Part shown: piece by piece, positions 11,130-21,716 of the stretch
Layout: the number at the start of each line of letters is the position of its first letter
Position numbering within the stretch: the stretch's first letter is position 1
Assembly (NCBI GenBank): GCA_002682825.1
Contig: NOKP01000026.1
Span: 310,001-374,000 of the forward strand
DNA length: 64,000 nucleotides
Direction of reading: 5' to 3'
Origin: Neonectria sp. B-13
Taxonomy: Eukaryota > Ascomycota > Sordariomycetes > Hypocreales > Nectriaceae
Position numbers and translations under genes: made by a program
The notes under the pieces: model-generated
What the model was told of the DNA's origin: nothing
Seen by the model: only the letters and a program-made list of their open reading frames with translations
Database searches by the model: none

Positions 11130-11630
11130 GGTTCTTCGGTTTTCGTGATGTGGTGGTTCTGGGTTGCGCGTGTGTAAAGGCTGAGAACGACCAGCGGTTG
11201 GTCGAACTCGGCCTCGAGCTGCAAAACCGCCCGGTTGGCTTGGACAGACGGCAGGGTTGGAGGCGGGAGAGGAGGGAAGTTGGGGGTCGTGACAGGCCAT
11301 GAAGGGCACAGTGGACGAGACGCCGACGAGACGCCCGGCGATAAAATGATACCTACGTAATCACCACGACTGCTGTGGGGTCGCAAGTCACCGCATATCG
11401 CACCTGTCCCCAGTTCCAGGGGGCCTTATCGCTTCCCGTCCCCTAACCAAAGCTGCCTTATCGCCCTGGAACCCTGGCCAACCCCGAGCAGCCAACCAAC
11501 ATGGGACGAACCAGCCCAGCATGCTAACAATTCCATGCTAAATAATGCTGGCTTTGGCTTTGGCTTCCCCTTGACCATTCCATTCTCCCTCCTTCCAAAC
11601 TCCAAACCCAAGGACAAGCCACGACTCAAC
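11130..11630. promoter_or_regulatory. bidirectional promoter region PEP7/MET8
   Basis: 501 bp between two divergent start codons, so both promoters must lie in or overlap it. It includes a GGCTTT-type hexamer repeat at about 11548-11570. I see no convincing TATA box or sulfur-regulator site. Confidence 0.5.
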
Positions 11631-12573
11631 ATGGCCAAGTCGTATCCTCCCGTGCAGCCCGGAGGCAGCCTGATTCTGGCATGGCAGATCAAGGGCAAGA
11701 AGGTGCTCGTTGTGGGCGGTGGTGAGGTACGTCATGAGACATGCTGCAGTGCAGCGCAGCACGTGGAGATGCGAATGCGAATGCCTTCAGACAAGCATGC
11801 CACGACAGCATCCGGCTAACCCAGTACCCAACCCCCGCAGGTCGCCGCCGGCCGGATCCTCAACTGCCTCAACGCCGACGCCCGCATCACCGTCGTGTGC
11901 CCCAAGTCCGGCCTCAACGACGAGGTCGCCTTCCGCGTCGCCGAGCAGCAGGTCGAGCACGTGGACCGCGTCTTCGAGCCGTCGGACCTGGACGGCGCCG
12001 ACATGGTGCTCGTGGCCATCGACGACCCGGCCGCCTCGTCCGTCGTCTGGCGTCTGTGCAAGGAGCGCCGCATCCCCGCCAACATCGCCGACGTGCCCCC
12101 CGAGTGCGACTTCTACTTCGGCAGCATCCACCGCGACGGGCCGCTGCAGATCATGGTCAGCACCAACGGCAAGGGGCCCAGGCTGGCCGCCGCGATCCGC
12201 CAGTTCATCGCCAAGCAGCTGCCCAAGAACGTCGGGAATGCCATCGAGACCATCGGACACCTGCGCGTCAAGCTGAGAAAGGCCGCCCCGAGGACCGAGG
12301 ACGGACCCAAGCGGATGCTCTGGTGAGTAGGATACATCCATTTCCGGACAATGCAGTACTGACAGGTCACTTTTTAGGATGTCCAAGGTCAGCGATACCT
12401 ACTCCTGGGAGGAAATGTGCGGCCTCACCGACGAGGACATGGACAACCTCCTCCTCTTCTATCCCCCCAGCAAAGTCCCCTCCATGGACGTGCTAATGGC
12501 CCTCCGCGGCGGCACCGACATCAAGAAGCTCGACGTCTTCGACGGCTCCTTTGGCTTCAGCGTGGGTGCGTAA
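11631..12573 (+). CDS. MET8: Met8-type siroheme synthase (precorrin-2 dehydrogenase / sirohydrochlorin ferrochelatase)
   Basis: Exons 11631-11726, 11841-12322, 12378-12573 (257 aa), close to the family length. The Rossmann motif VVGGGEVAAGR (about residues 27-37) is split by intron 1. The motif NIADVPPECDFYFGS carries the aspartate that serves both active sites in yeast Met8p. GKGPRLAAAIRQFI is the conserved helix after it. Function in the family: NAD-dependent oxidation of precorrin-2 to sirohydrochlorin, then ferrochelation to siroheme, the cofactor of sulfite and nitrite reductases. Introns have GTACGT/GTGAGT donors and CAG/TAG acceptors and keep one frame throughout. Confidence 0.95.
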
Positions 12574-13170
12574 GAGGAGGAGAGAAAGACTGCCGGAAAA
12601 CACGCAGCAGCAAAGGGCGACAAAGGGGCATTGTACAATGAGGAATGATTTGGGGAATACCGGAGCATATTAGCGCTTGGAAAAATATGGCGACTATTTT
12701 GTTAACAGGCCGACGGGGATATATATCTGTTATATCCTACTGTATCTTAATGCGTGGATCTTCGACGAGGCTGGAGACCGTTGGGATACATCAAGGGAAG
12801 GGGAAAGGCGTCATCGCAGATTGCAACCACTTGTACACATCCATTGTCTGGTCAGGGATCATCAGGGTAGTTTGAAAAGCGACATATCTCTATTTGGAAT
12901 TATAGTCTTGATATTCTGGGTTACTCTGTCAGGGGTAGTAAGTACATGTCACATTACAACGGAGATCACATGGGCAGACGTCAGCACAGCTAGCTCCCTG
13001 ATCGGTCCAGTCAGGATAGTCCACTTCAAGTGTTCCAGCGTAATCTTTATCATTAATATCTTTTGGCTGGCTCGCAGCTCTTCATGATGCTCATACCCCA
13101 GGCAGATCCACTGCCATTCTATTTGGTGGCTAGTTTATTCCTCTGATGCTGGTTCTTTGTTGTTCCTTCT
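12574..13170. other. intergenic between convergent MET8 and aldo-keto reductase
   Basis: AT-richer 3' flank of both genes. No coding, RNA or repeat feature recognised. Confidence 0.6.
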
Positions 13171-14333
13171 CTACTTCAACTTGACCTGGTAGGTGGCAGT
13201 CTTCTCCTTCTCATCGTTGAAGACGTTGATGTCCCACTTGGGGTTGTCTACAACGGTGTTAGTCTCCCGCAAATACACATTCATTGGATGCCAACTTACA
13301 AGTCAGGGGGATGTTGAAGCGCTGGGGGGTCTCGCCGAGCTTGTTGAGGTCCTTGATGGCCTCCTCGTCGAGCTCAACCTCCTGGAAGTTCTCGCGGATG
13401 CGCGAGGGCGTGACGGACTTGGGGATGACGCTGTGGCCACCGATCTGCGACCAGGCCAGGATGACCTGGGCGGGGGTGACGGTCTTGCCCTGGGCGGCGG
13501 CCAGGCGGTCGGCGATGGCCTTGACCTCGGGGACGGCGACCAGCAGCGGCAGGCCCAGCGAGTTGTTGCCGAAGGCCGAGTAGGCGGTGATGATGATGTT
13601 CTTCTTGGCCGCGTACTCGGCGAGAGGGAGGTTGGGCAGACGGGGGTGACGCTCGACCTGGTTGACGACGGGGACGACGCCGGTCTCGGCGATGACGGTC
13701 TCGAGCTGGGCGGAGAGAGGTGTTAGTTTGGGGGGTGAGGAGTGGGTGAGGAGACGCGGTGATAACTTACGTGCTCAATGGAGAAGTTGGACACTCCAAT
13801 GGATCGAGCCTTGGTCTTGGGCAGCTTGGTCACGGCTAGAGAATGGGTGAGAAGGCTGGACGTTTCTGCGGAGTGAGGAACATACCCTTCCAGGTGTCGG
13901 TGATGGAGACATTGCGGTTCAGCTCGACCACGTTGCTGTCGGCGGAGGACTTGGGGAACAGCTCATTGCCGGGCTTGAAGGCAACGGGCCAGTGGATGAG
14001 GTACAGGTCAAGGTAGTCCAGGCCGAGCTCCTCGAGGGTATCGTCCAGGGCGGCCTCGACCTTCTCGGGCTCGTGGCTGTTGTTCCAGAGCTTGGAGGTG
14101 ATGAAGATGTCCTCACGCTTCAGGCCGGGGATCTCTTTGAGGGCCTTCTTGATGCCCTCGCCGACCTCGCGCTGGTTCTGGTAGATCTTGGCCAGATCCA
14201 GGTGGCGGTAGCCGGCCTTGAGCGCCTCGAAGACGCCGGTGCCGACCTCGCCGGGGGCCGACTGCCACGTGCCGTAGCCCAGCAGGGGGATGGTGTGGCC
14301 GGAGTTGAGGGTGGCGGTTCGACCGAGAGACAT
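13171..14333 (-). CDS. NADPH-dependent aldo-keto reductase
   Basis: Four exons (minus): 14333-13886, 13835-13771, 13705-13300, 13247-13171, giving 331 aa. It starts [12 protein letters not shown]; a farther upstream in-frame ATG would add a long basic, low-complexity extension absent from the family. The catalytic tetrad is visible: Asp in [12 protein letters not shown], Tyr in AKIYQN, Lys in ITSKLWNN and His in [10 protein letters not shown]. The NADP-binding [14 protein letters not shown] loop is in exon 3. Family: single-domain TIM-barrel reductases of aldehydes and sugars (xylose, glycerol, glyceraldehyde, galacturonate reductases). The tetrad and loop support an active NADPH enzyme; the substrate is not determined. 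All donors are GTATGT/GTAAGT/GTAAGT type. Confidence 0.92.
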
Positions 14334-15645
14334 GATGGCGGTTCTGGGTTGGATTGGTATGTGTTGTGTTTGTGCTGGAGGGGGAGAGTGTGTTGGAGAT
14401 GAAGGTGGAGGGAGAGTTTCAAGGGAACATCTCAGGAGAGAGACGGCGGAGGCAGGGCGGCTCTTATACCTCACCTCCACTGCGTCACTTCACTCTACGC
14501 ACACAAACCGACCCAATGATTACGACAACGACACGGCACGACACGACACACGTTGCAGCACAACCCAAACCCCTTCGCCGGCCAACACCAAACATCTTTC
14601 AAGCTCCGGCACCTTGCTGTCCCACATCCCCACCAAAGGAGGGGTAAATAGATAGCCAGGTGCCAGGCGAACGAATCGTGAGGAAGAGCTCCCCAGAGAC
14701 AAGGATCCGACAAGAAGTCCAACAAGTCGAAGGCGACCTTTCTTCTGTCTTCTTCCCGAGAACAGCACCGAACCCACTTTCTCTCGAACCCCGCGCTGTT
14801 GCGAAGGAAGGTTGAAGACGACTTCGGAAATGAGATCATTGCCCCATCGAATGAGCTAAAGACGCCGCGCCGTTAGCGCAAGGTCGACGTGCAGCGTCAT
14901 GACCCTCGTGGCTTTTTCTTTTTCTTTTCTTCTCGTGGGCGGTGCAACTTGAGACGAGCTTCGTGGGGGTGTTGTCGCAATCCAGAGTCCAGAGCCTAGA
15001 GTCTAAGGTCGATTGTATCTTTTGCCCTGCGGAAGATGTTATCCCCGTTAGCCTCATGTCGTGATTCTTGCTCAACCCTGATCCTCTATCACGTATTTAC
15101 TTCAGTCTCCAAACTCTCGAGGCCAACCCCGTGCTCTCGCATCCGCCCAAGTCTCCGCAGCAAAGCTCTTATAGGTTCAGCGATACTCGCAATCTGCAGC
15201 CTGTGTCCGTAGCCAACTCAACCGGTGCCTCCTCTCCTTTGCCTCTTCCAACTCCCGAGACCATCGCCCACCCACCCTGTCCCACATCGCCAGTGATGAC
15301 AAATACGGCCACTCATTCATTACATCGCACTCACTGATTCATGCACCACTTTCACGCCGAATGACTCGAACACGGCCAATGCTGAACAATCATGGCCTTC
15401 AGGCCTAGTTTCTTTCCAGATCTCAACAGTCTCGAGAGGAATAGTTAAGTCTAACCAGTCAATTTCCATCTTGGGCGTGTTATAGAGCAAGACGCAACCT
15501 CAACCATTTGCTACCAACTAAAGAGCGCAACTAACATACCGACTAACCCGATTCAAAGCAAACATGGTAACCAGTATCCAAAGATCCGAAACGTAACTAA
15601 CTTAAGTCCCAAACACCAGACTCCAAAAGAAACCCCAAAACTCCA
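14334..15645. other. intergenic, 1.3 kb
   Basis: Promoter side of the reductase gene and 3' flank of the large orphan. It includes a run of ACGAC/CACGAC-type repeats at about 14518-14550. No gene supported. Confidence 0.6.
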
Positions 15646-18600
15646 TCACACCTTCTTCTGGTACCATTTCTGAATAAACGGCCACGTCATGCCCCTCTCC
15701 GACAGCCTGAACCCCCAGTCCTTGGCCTTCCCCCGCGCCGCCGCCTTGTGCTCACCCTCGTGGTTCTTGGCAATCTGGATGTTGCGTCCCTTGGGCAAAA
15801 CCTCCTTTGGCCAGCGACAATTTGGTGTCCACGTGAACACGCCGTGGCTCCCGCCCCGGCCTTCGTCCTGGTAGCCCATGTAGTGCAACGCCCGCGCCAG
15901 CTCCCCGTACGTTACTTTGGACTCGGTCTTCCCGTGCAGGCTCAGCAGCGTCTCCCAGATTCGCTTGTTCAGCGACGTCTTGGGTTTGCCGTCGGGCGCG
16001 AGAGCCGGCTGCCGCGATCCTATAGAGAGCGGTGCGAGCGTGAGGTCGCGAGGCGGAGGCGGCGGAGGGAGTGGGAGCTGTTCGGCAGGCGGCGGCGGCG
16101 GCGGCTGAACAGCAGGTTCGGGCGCCGGTTGAGGTTGTGGCTCGCGGATCTGTGGCTCATCCTCCATGGGTGAGTCCTCATCATCATCGTCATCTCCCAT
16201 CTCGACATCCTCTGGCGCCAGAGGGCCCAGTCCCGCCACGACTCCTGGATGCCCACTCCGTCTTCCCTTGCGCCGCCGCTGCGCCAACCGTCGCCAACGC
16301 TGGAGTTCTTGAGCTTGCCGCTTATTTTGCATCTTCTCACGGGCCTGATATTCTTCTACTTGCCCCAGGAAAGACCTTTTTGCCTCTTGAGTCTGTTCCC
16401 TCAACTTCTGGCTCATTCCCTGATTCTCCTTCTTTATGCGCTTGAACTCGCGACGCCACCTCTCCGTAGGCCATCGACGTGGGATCTTATCTTTAGCGTC
16501 GAGATCAAGGACAGGTTCGGCCTGGTAGAAGATGTACTGGTCCCTTCTCACTCTCATGGTGTCTTCCAGTCGTTCCAACGCTTCGGGCGACGCCTTGTAA
16601 GTGGCCCTGTCGTTCATCGGCACGATCATGCTTTTCAGCAACGACGCCCCCAGGCGCTTCAGGTCGCCCCGAGCCTGTCCATATTCGATGCTACGCGTGC
16701 TGTTGAATCCTTGCGACTCGTCGAGAAGACGAAAGATGCGGTCGATCCGCTTGTCCGGCACACCGTTGACCTCGAATGGAAAGTCATCAAATTCGAAGAA
16801 GTCGATAGAGTTATCAACGCAAGCAGACGAGAAACCTCGCAGAAACTCGTCCTCGGGAGTGTCTTGAATAAGTCTTGCGGTAGATGAGAAATCTTCCAAA
16901 TGCTGTGCAATCTCGGCCAAAACATCCAGGCCATCAATTGTATCCGCCACAAGCCTCGTAAAGGCGCTGCGCGTTTCCTCGTCATCGTAATCATCCACCC
17001 ACCGCTGCAGTTGCGCAGTGACTTTACGCACTCCGGCGTACATAGATGTCGGCCTGCTCGCGAGAAAGTTGTTGATCATTCCACCGATTCTGCCCAACTT
17101 CGTGTCGTCTTCGACGTTCAAGGTCCTTTTGGAAGATTTGACCGTAAAATGCCGATCTTTATAGAGGCCCTTTGTGAATGGGCACTTCGAATTAGTTCTG
17201 GCCCACGGCTCTTCCTCATCTACCCAGAAGAAGTTGTCGCGCATGGGTTCGGACGCCGCATGTATGGCCTTGGATGCGAATTCCTTCAGGAACAGAACAG
17301 CGCAGTATCGAACAACGTAGACAAGATCGTGGTACCGTGCGTAGAGTGTTTTGTTCTTCTCGAGTTGAGGGGCAACACTAAGCGGCAAGTCAATGTCGTG
17401 GTCATTGCTCCTGTCGTTACTGAACTTTTCAAACTCGTCGCAAAACGCCATCAGGTGTTTCTCGACCAGAGGCCAAATAAAGAATCCAAACACAGCCCTC
17501 CTGAGCACGCTCCTCAGGCAGTCATAGTACAGCTGGTGGCGCTGAGCTCGCTTTGCGTAGTTCTGGATGATTTTCCCCCGGGCCGGCTCATAATTCTGTG
17601 CGAGGTTTTGCCAGTGGTGTTCTTTTTGCTCCAGAACCCTTTCTGTGAAATAGTCGGGGTCTTCGAACAACCTAGTCAGATGCTCCTCTGCCAACTCTTT
17701 CTTGGTTTGAAGGGTCGGCAAATACCGCGGCCCATCAACAGTCTTGACGACAGGGGCATATTGACGCAGCGAGGGAAGATCCCGCCACATCGGTGTCTCT
17801 GTACTGAGCTTGTTGATCGTGGCTGTAGCGTCCTCATCGATTTTCCAAAACTCTTCTTCACTCGGCATATCACCAAGATCAAAAGGGATGTCTTTGATGT
17901 CTGTGGCTAAGTCATACCCCATTGAAATCGCGAGGGCGTGCTGGCAGAGATTAGACAAGAACATGTATGTAAAGGCCTGCGCCTGTATCACCAGCCAGGC
18001 CTCCATAGTACCGAACGTGTGTCCCGACATGTGCAGGGCCCTGTACCTCGGACGATCTTCATCCAAGATCGAAAAGCAATCAAGCTTCTCCTCCATATGA
18101 AAGAGTTTCTTCCCGTGTGCTCGCATGATCTTAAGGCCCAAATGACCCGTATTGTCAGCGCGTTTTCTGTCGAAAGCCACCACGTGCAGGGCGGAAAAGG
18201 CGCCGGCGAGCATCTTCGAGCTCCTCCCCAGGTACATGAGGTCACTGTCCATCCGTGCGAACTCAGCAGGTGCCGTCCTTCCACGGTGGTGGATGAAGTT
18301 CAGGAGGTTCACTGGGTTTACCAGGTCTTCCCGGTTGATATGCGGTACGAGATAACTCGCTCTGACACAGTCGCAGTGCAGGTCGACGGTTCTGTTGTAG
18401 GATACACCTGTATTATTATCACTCGGGGGGTCCTTGATATATGGCCAATCTTGTTTCGGCTCTGGAGGCCTTATCATGGTCTGCATATCGAGCTTGTGAT
18501 CGCGATAATTCGCTCCATTTCGGTAGGTCACACAATAATCGTGGTCTTGGCTGCGCAGATTATCCAGAAAGTCGAGACTGAAAGTGTCGAGATCGCTCGA

Positions 18601-19176
18601 ATGAGATTCGTTCATCTCTATTTCTTTTCTCACTGCCATCCCCGGTAAGAGGCCTCTTTTTACGTATCCTCCTCCCACTTCTTCGTTGTACTGCTCCGTT
18701 GTCGTCTCCCAGGCCCGTTGCAGAAGCGAGGCAAGATCCACACCTGATATCTCCCCATTGCTGATTTTGATGATTGATTCCTGAATTTCCCGCTCTTTAA
18801 CCATCACCAGATGGAGGAGTGTTGAAAAAAAAGTAACAGACTTGCTTGCGCAGTTTTCCATCTCGTTTGCGAATTGCCTCAAAGAATGGTATGGGTCCAC
18901 CGGAGGCCACGGTGCATCACGGCCATAGCCAAGCGTCCAACACAATCTGCGATTGCGGATCATCCGCGCTGTGCCGTTTCTCTCTTCCGCCCACTTGATC
19001 TCCGCTTCAATGGCTGCTTTCCATTCTTTATTTAGATTCCAAAGGCCAACGTCCGCGAAAAGGCGATTTTTGCCCAAGTGCAGGGGATTGGTTCGGTTGA
19101 GGTAGTCTGTACCCTCGAAAAGGGGTCTTGCGGGAAGTTTATCGAAAGGAGTCGTTGTGGGAGGGTTCAGTGCCAT
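15646..19176 (-). CDS. large fungal orphan protein with HicA-like C-terminal segment
   Basis: Uninterrupted 1176-aa open frame with an ATG at 19176; no family recognised for residues 1-900. It has no signal peptide and no clear membrane helix. The bulk is helical and acidic/aromatic. A basic coiled coil (about 930-1000) is followed by an acidic, poly-Pro-rich linker (about 1010-1060) with runs of seven prolines. The last ~110 residues form a compact module: KVTYGELARALHYMGYQ, then GGSHGVFTWTP, a basic PKGRNIQIAKNH stretch and a final helix. GSH followed by hydrophobic strands and a positively charged strand resembles HicA/dsRBD-like proteins (inference). The absence of introns over 3.5 kb is notable beside its multi-exon neighbours. 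Function unknown. Confidence 0.85.
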   Translation of the reverse strand: MALNPPTTTPFDKLPARPLFEGTDYLNRTNPLHLGKNRLFADVGLWNLNKEWKAAIEAEIKWAEERNGTARMIRNRRLCWTLGYGRDAPWPPVDPYHSLRQFANEMENCASKSVTFFSTLLHLVMVKEREIQESIIKISNGEISGVDLASLLQRAWETTTEQYNEEVGGGYVKRGLLPGMAVRKEIEMNESHSSDLDTFSLDFLDNLRSQDHDYCVTYRNGANYRDHKLDMQTMIRPPEPKQDWPYIKDPPSDNNTGVSYNRTVDLHCDCVRASYLVPHINREDLVNPVNLLNFIHHRGRTAPAEFARMDSDLMYLGRSSKMLAGAFSALHVVAFDRKRADNTGHLGLKIMRAHGKKLFHMEEKLDCFSILDEDRPRYRALHMSGHTFGTMEAWLVIQAQAFTYMFLSNLCQHALAISMGYDLATDIKDIPFDLGDMPSEEEFWKIDEDATATINKLSTETPMWRDLPSLRQYAPVVKTVDGPRYLPTLQTKKELAEEHLTRLFEDPDYFTERVLEQKEHHWQNLAQNYEPARGKIIQNYAKRAQRHQLYYDCLRSVLRRAVFGFFIWPLVEKHLMAFCDEFEKFSNDRSNDHDIDLPLSVAPQLEKNKTLYARYHDLVYVVRYCAVLFLKEFASKAIHAASEPMRDNFFWVDEEEPWARTNSKCPFTKGLYKDRHFTVKSSKRTLNVEDDTKLGRIGGMINNFLASRPTSMYAGVRKVTAQLQRWVDDYDDEETRSAFTRLVADTIDGLDVLAEIAQHLEDFSSTARLIQDTPEDEFLRGFSSACVDNSIDFFEFDDFPFEVNGVPDKRIDRIFRLLDESQGFNSTRSIEYGQARGDLKRLGASLLKSMIVPMNDRATYKASPEALERLEDTMRVRRDQYIFYQAEPVLDLDAKDKIPRRWPTERWRREFKRIKKENQGMSQKLREQTQEAKRSFLGQVEEYQAREKMQNKRQAQELQRWRRLAQRRRKGRRSGHPGVVAGLGPLAPEDVEMGDDDDDEDSPMEDEPQIREPQPQPAPEPAVQPPPPPPAEQLPLPPPPPPRDLTLAPLSIGSRQPALAPDGKPKTSLNKRIWETLLSLHGKTESKVTYGELARALHYMGYQDEGRGGSHGVFTWTPNCRWPKEVLPKGRNIQIAKNHEGEHKAAARGKAKDWGFRLSERGMTWPFIQKWYQKKV

Positions 19177-20525
19177 GTTGGTAGAGTTAACTTAGGTCAA
19201 TTAGGAATGTGAGGGCTTCTTCTGGTTGTTCGGTGGGCGGGTTTGTGCTCGTCCGTGGGACTACCGTCATCTCTGGGATGAAGAGACTTGATAACGAAGA
19301 GCGGCGCGCAACTGGTCAAATATGCACAGTCGAGACGAAATCGGCCCAAGATTGTATATCAACGAACACCAACAAAGGACTGAGCTTCTAGGAGCACGAT
19401 AAGGAACGTTCCCAGTGACGGAATGACGACAGCGGAGGCAGAGACTGTGCTTCCCTGCCCAGGGAGGCGAGGGGAAACAGCTTCTCGGACCATAGCTCTA
19501 TGTATGCCTCCGCTTCTAGAACAAAGACTTCTTGCGCCGGGGGTCGAGGTTTCGAACCCTTGAATGGTTTCCATTCTTTCTTCTTTGTTGGCAGCATGAA
19601 CAACCGAGAAGTGTGTCTAGTCTTTGTTGTCGTCGAGCCACGAGGCAACTAGGCTCGGAACCAATGAGACTGGATGTGGCGTTGGTGGGAGTAGACAGAA
19701 TCTGATTCAACAGAAGGGTGTGGTGAGGCTGTGGACGCCGTTGCCATCGTTGACAAAGAAGCCCATGGTGGGCAACGCTGAATCCGCTGCCACAATGGCC
19801 CAGAGTCAGTTCACATGGACATCTCTTTAAGAAAAGGGATATATTCGAAAGAAAGGATCAGGCTAAAGCTAAGGCTTTGGCATCATGTTCAAGGTCTGTG
19901 TCCTCGATGACATCCTAAATGGTCCGTAGCTCTGCGTGTTGGGTGGCATCTGGCTCCCGAACGGGTTTCTATGACGGACGACGGCGATTGTTCTCGCGAG
20001 TAGAGTTGGTGAGCTTCCATAATGCAGTCATAGTTAGGAAGAATTGCAGCATGTCTGACTCAGAGGTTGTCAGAAACGTAGAAGCTCAACTCATGTTTTG
20101 GCGCTTGTACGAAGTTGAGGTTGAGGTCAACCTCACCTCAGACGGCGGGAGGATCCCGAATGTGCTTAGTCATTGGCCCCTCAGATCCGTCCCACCTTTG
20201 AGTGAACCCCACGTTCTTTGAAGGGCAGAGTCTCCTTGCATACACACTTCAACGCGCAACGCCACGTTCAAGTGGTCGCCAGTCCATTTCTTTGTTGATT
20301 TCACGCGTCACTTCGTCTTGGAAACTCGGTTGAACATTGGGACCAAACCAATTGCCCGGTCCCACCTGTTGCGACGCGCCAAAAGTCCTCGACACAACCT
20401 GAAGCTGTTCGCACCTCGTTGATTCGCGACAAACACTCAGACTCGAGACCTTGACGAGGCTACAAGCCGAAAGGCGACAGAAAAGCTTCGGTCGGTATTT
20501 CGCTACCAGACAGGCTTCTCAAACA
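19177..20525. other. divergent intergenic region, 1.35 kb
   Basis: Upstream of both the large orphan (-) and the FTA1-like gene (+). Short open frames on the minus strand (19388-19710) have no recognisable content. No tRNA fold found around the TTCGAAC string at 19551. Confidence 0.55.
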
Positions 20526-21716
20526 ATGGCGCGCCTGAGTGGCGTAGGACTGGAGCCTTCTCCGGCTTCCAACGATGATAATACCCAAGAGTCCCCTCCC
20601 TTCTTCAACACCACCTTCTCAACCCACCGTGTGTCGCCTCTACATGTCGGCCTCGAAGGCCTTACCCCAGCGCGGCTGGAAATCATCTCGCACCGCTTAC
20701 GAGACACCCTGGTTGGTGATGTCGTCCGTGGTATCCAAGTCGGACTCCAGGCCACCGAGACGCCGGTGGGGCAAGTAGGACCATTGAAGGCAGTTCAAGT
20801 CCAATGGTTTCAAGCGAGCACGGTCTTGGGTGGCAATGCCGATGAACAGAATCAACGGGGCCTCTGGATCGAAATACGGCACGAAAACGCCGCCTATGCT
20901 GGCATTCTTCTCCCCGGCATGTCTTCTTCGTCCAATGCGAGCAATTCTGAGACGCGAGACCAGGCAACACAGCTTGGGGATACTAGAGGGGGATTTCTCC
21001 ATTTACCTCTTCTGCTACTGCGTATGCCACTCCCGCTCAAAAATGTGGTCTCTGATTGGCTGTCTTCAACCTTTGATTGTCGCGTGAGTCGGATGACCCT
21101 GGGAACAAAGACCATTCTTGGCGTCTGGGAAAGCTGGATCGGGGCCATTGGGCTTCACAACAACGGACCCGACTTCGTCCTTACTCTGGCGTTTCATGTG
21201 CCACTTTCGGCCACTAGGGATGCCGCAGAGGATGATTTAAACGACGGGGCAGTTCAAGGACCGACAGCACCTAGCCTCAAGTCTATCGATATTACAATAT
21301 CACCTAATGATCTCCAGCGGTTTGCACGCGCCGGAGAAGGGATTCAGCCCCTGCCACAAAACATGTCAGATCCATGGGAGAATAATTCCCGTGAACGACG
21401 AAGGCTGGCAGGCGGAAATTCGGATGACGGCTGGGCATGGCGAGCGGGCAAGGATGCGAAGACGCACCCATTTACCGAAGCCCTCGCTCAATATCTGGAT
21501 CACCACCTCGCACTGAACCTGTTCCATCCTAGTGTTCGGGTCACTCAGATCTCCTGTGGCGGATTTATTCTCGGACAGAGCCGCCTTAAAATACTAAGGC
21601 TTGGAGAAATGTCCGACGGCCTCACTCGTGCTGCATGGGCGTTTGTGGAACAACTCGGAGACAGGATAAAGGGCGACCAGCTTCCCCATTTGTTCTCGAC
21701 CGCCTTTGATGGTTGA
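20526..21716 (+). CDS. probable kinetochore protein Fta1 (CENP-L) of the Sim4/CCAN complex
   Basis: Single exon, 396 aa, starting at the ATG in CAACAATGGCG; the frame is open further upstream but only to a TTG. The N-terminal block FFNTTFSTHRVSPLHVGLEGL, then RLRDTLVGDVVRGIQVGL, matches my memory of the fungal Fta1/CENP-L signature (Sim4 subunit). The middle has a WIEIRHENAAYAGILLPG strand pair; the C-terminus YLDHHLALNLFHPSVRVTQISCGGFILGQSRLKIL is another conserved-looking block. Family role: with CENP-N (Chl4/Mis15) it binds CENP-A chromatin in the constitutive centromere network. The assignment is from pattern memory; a profile search would settle it. Confidence 0.65.
   Translation: MARLSGVGLEPSPASNDDNTQESPPFFNTTFSTHRVSPLHVGLEGLTPARLEIISHRLRDTLVGDVVRGIQVGLQATETPVGQVGPLKAVQVQWFQASTVLGGNADEQNQRGLWIEIRHENAAYAGILLPGMSSSSNASNSETRDQATQLGDTRGGFLHLPLLLLRMPLPLKNVVSDWLSSTFDCRVSRMTLGTKTILGVWESWIGAIGLHNNGPDFVLTLAFHVPLSATRDAAEDDLNDGAVQGPTAPSLKSIDITISPNDLQRFARAGEGIQPLPQNMSDPWENNSRERRRLAGGNSDDGWAWRAGKDAKTHPFTEALAQYLDHHLALNLFHPSVRVTQISCGGFILGQSRLKILRLGEMSDGLTRAAWAFVEQLGDRIKGDQLPHLFSTAFDG

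Noticed and set aside
11346..11355. Possible CYS3/MetR-type site in the PEP7/MET8 promoter
   Set aside because: Only the first eight of ten positions of ATGRYRYCAT fit; too weak for a call.
16900..17910. 336-codon plus-strand open frame
   Set aside because: Antisense to the large orphan; starts without strong context and carries no domain.
19535..19575. T-loop-like TTCGAAC string suggesting a tRNA
   Set aside because: Flanking bases do not form a five-pair T-stem and no anticodon or acceptor stem is found on either strand.
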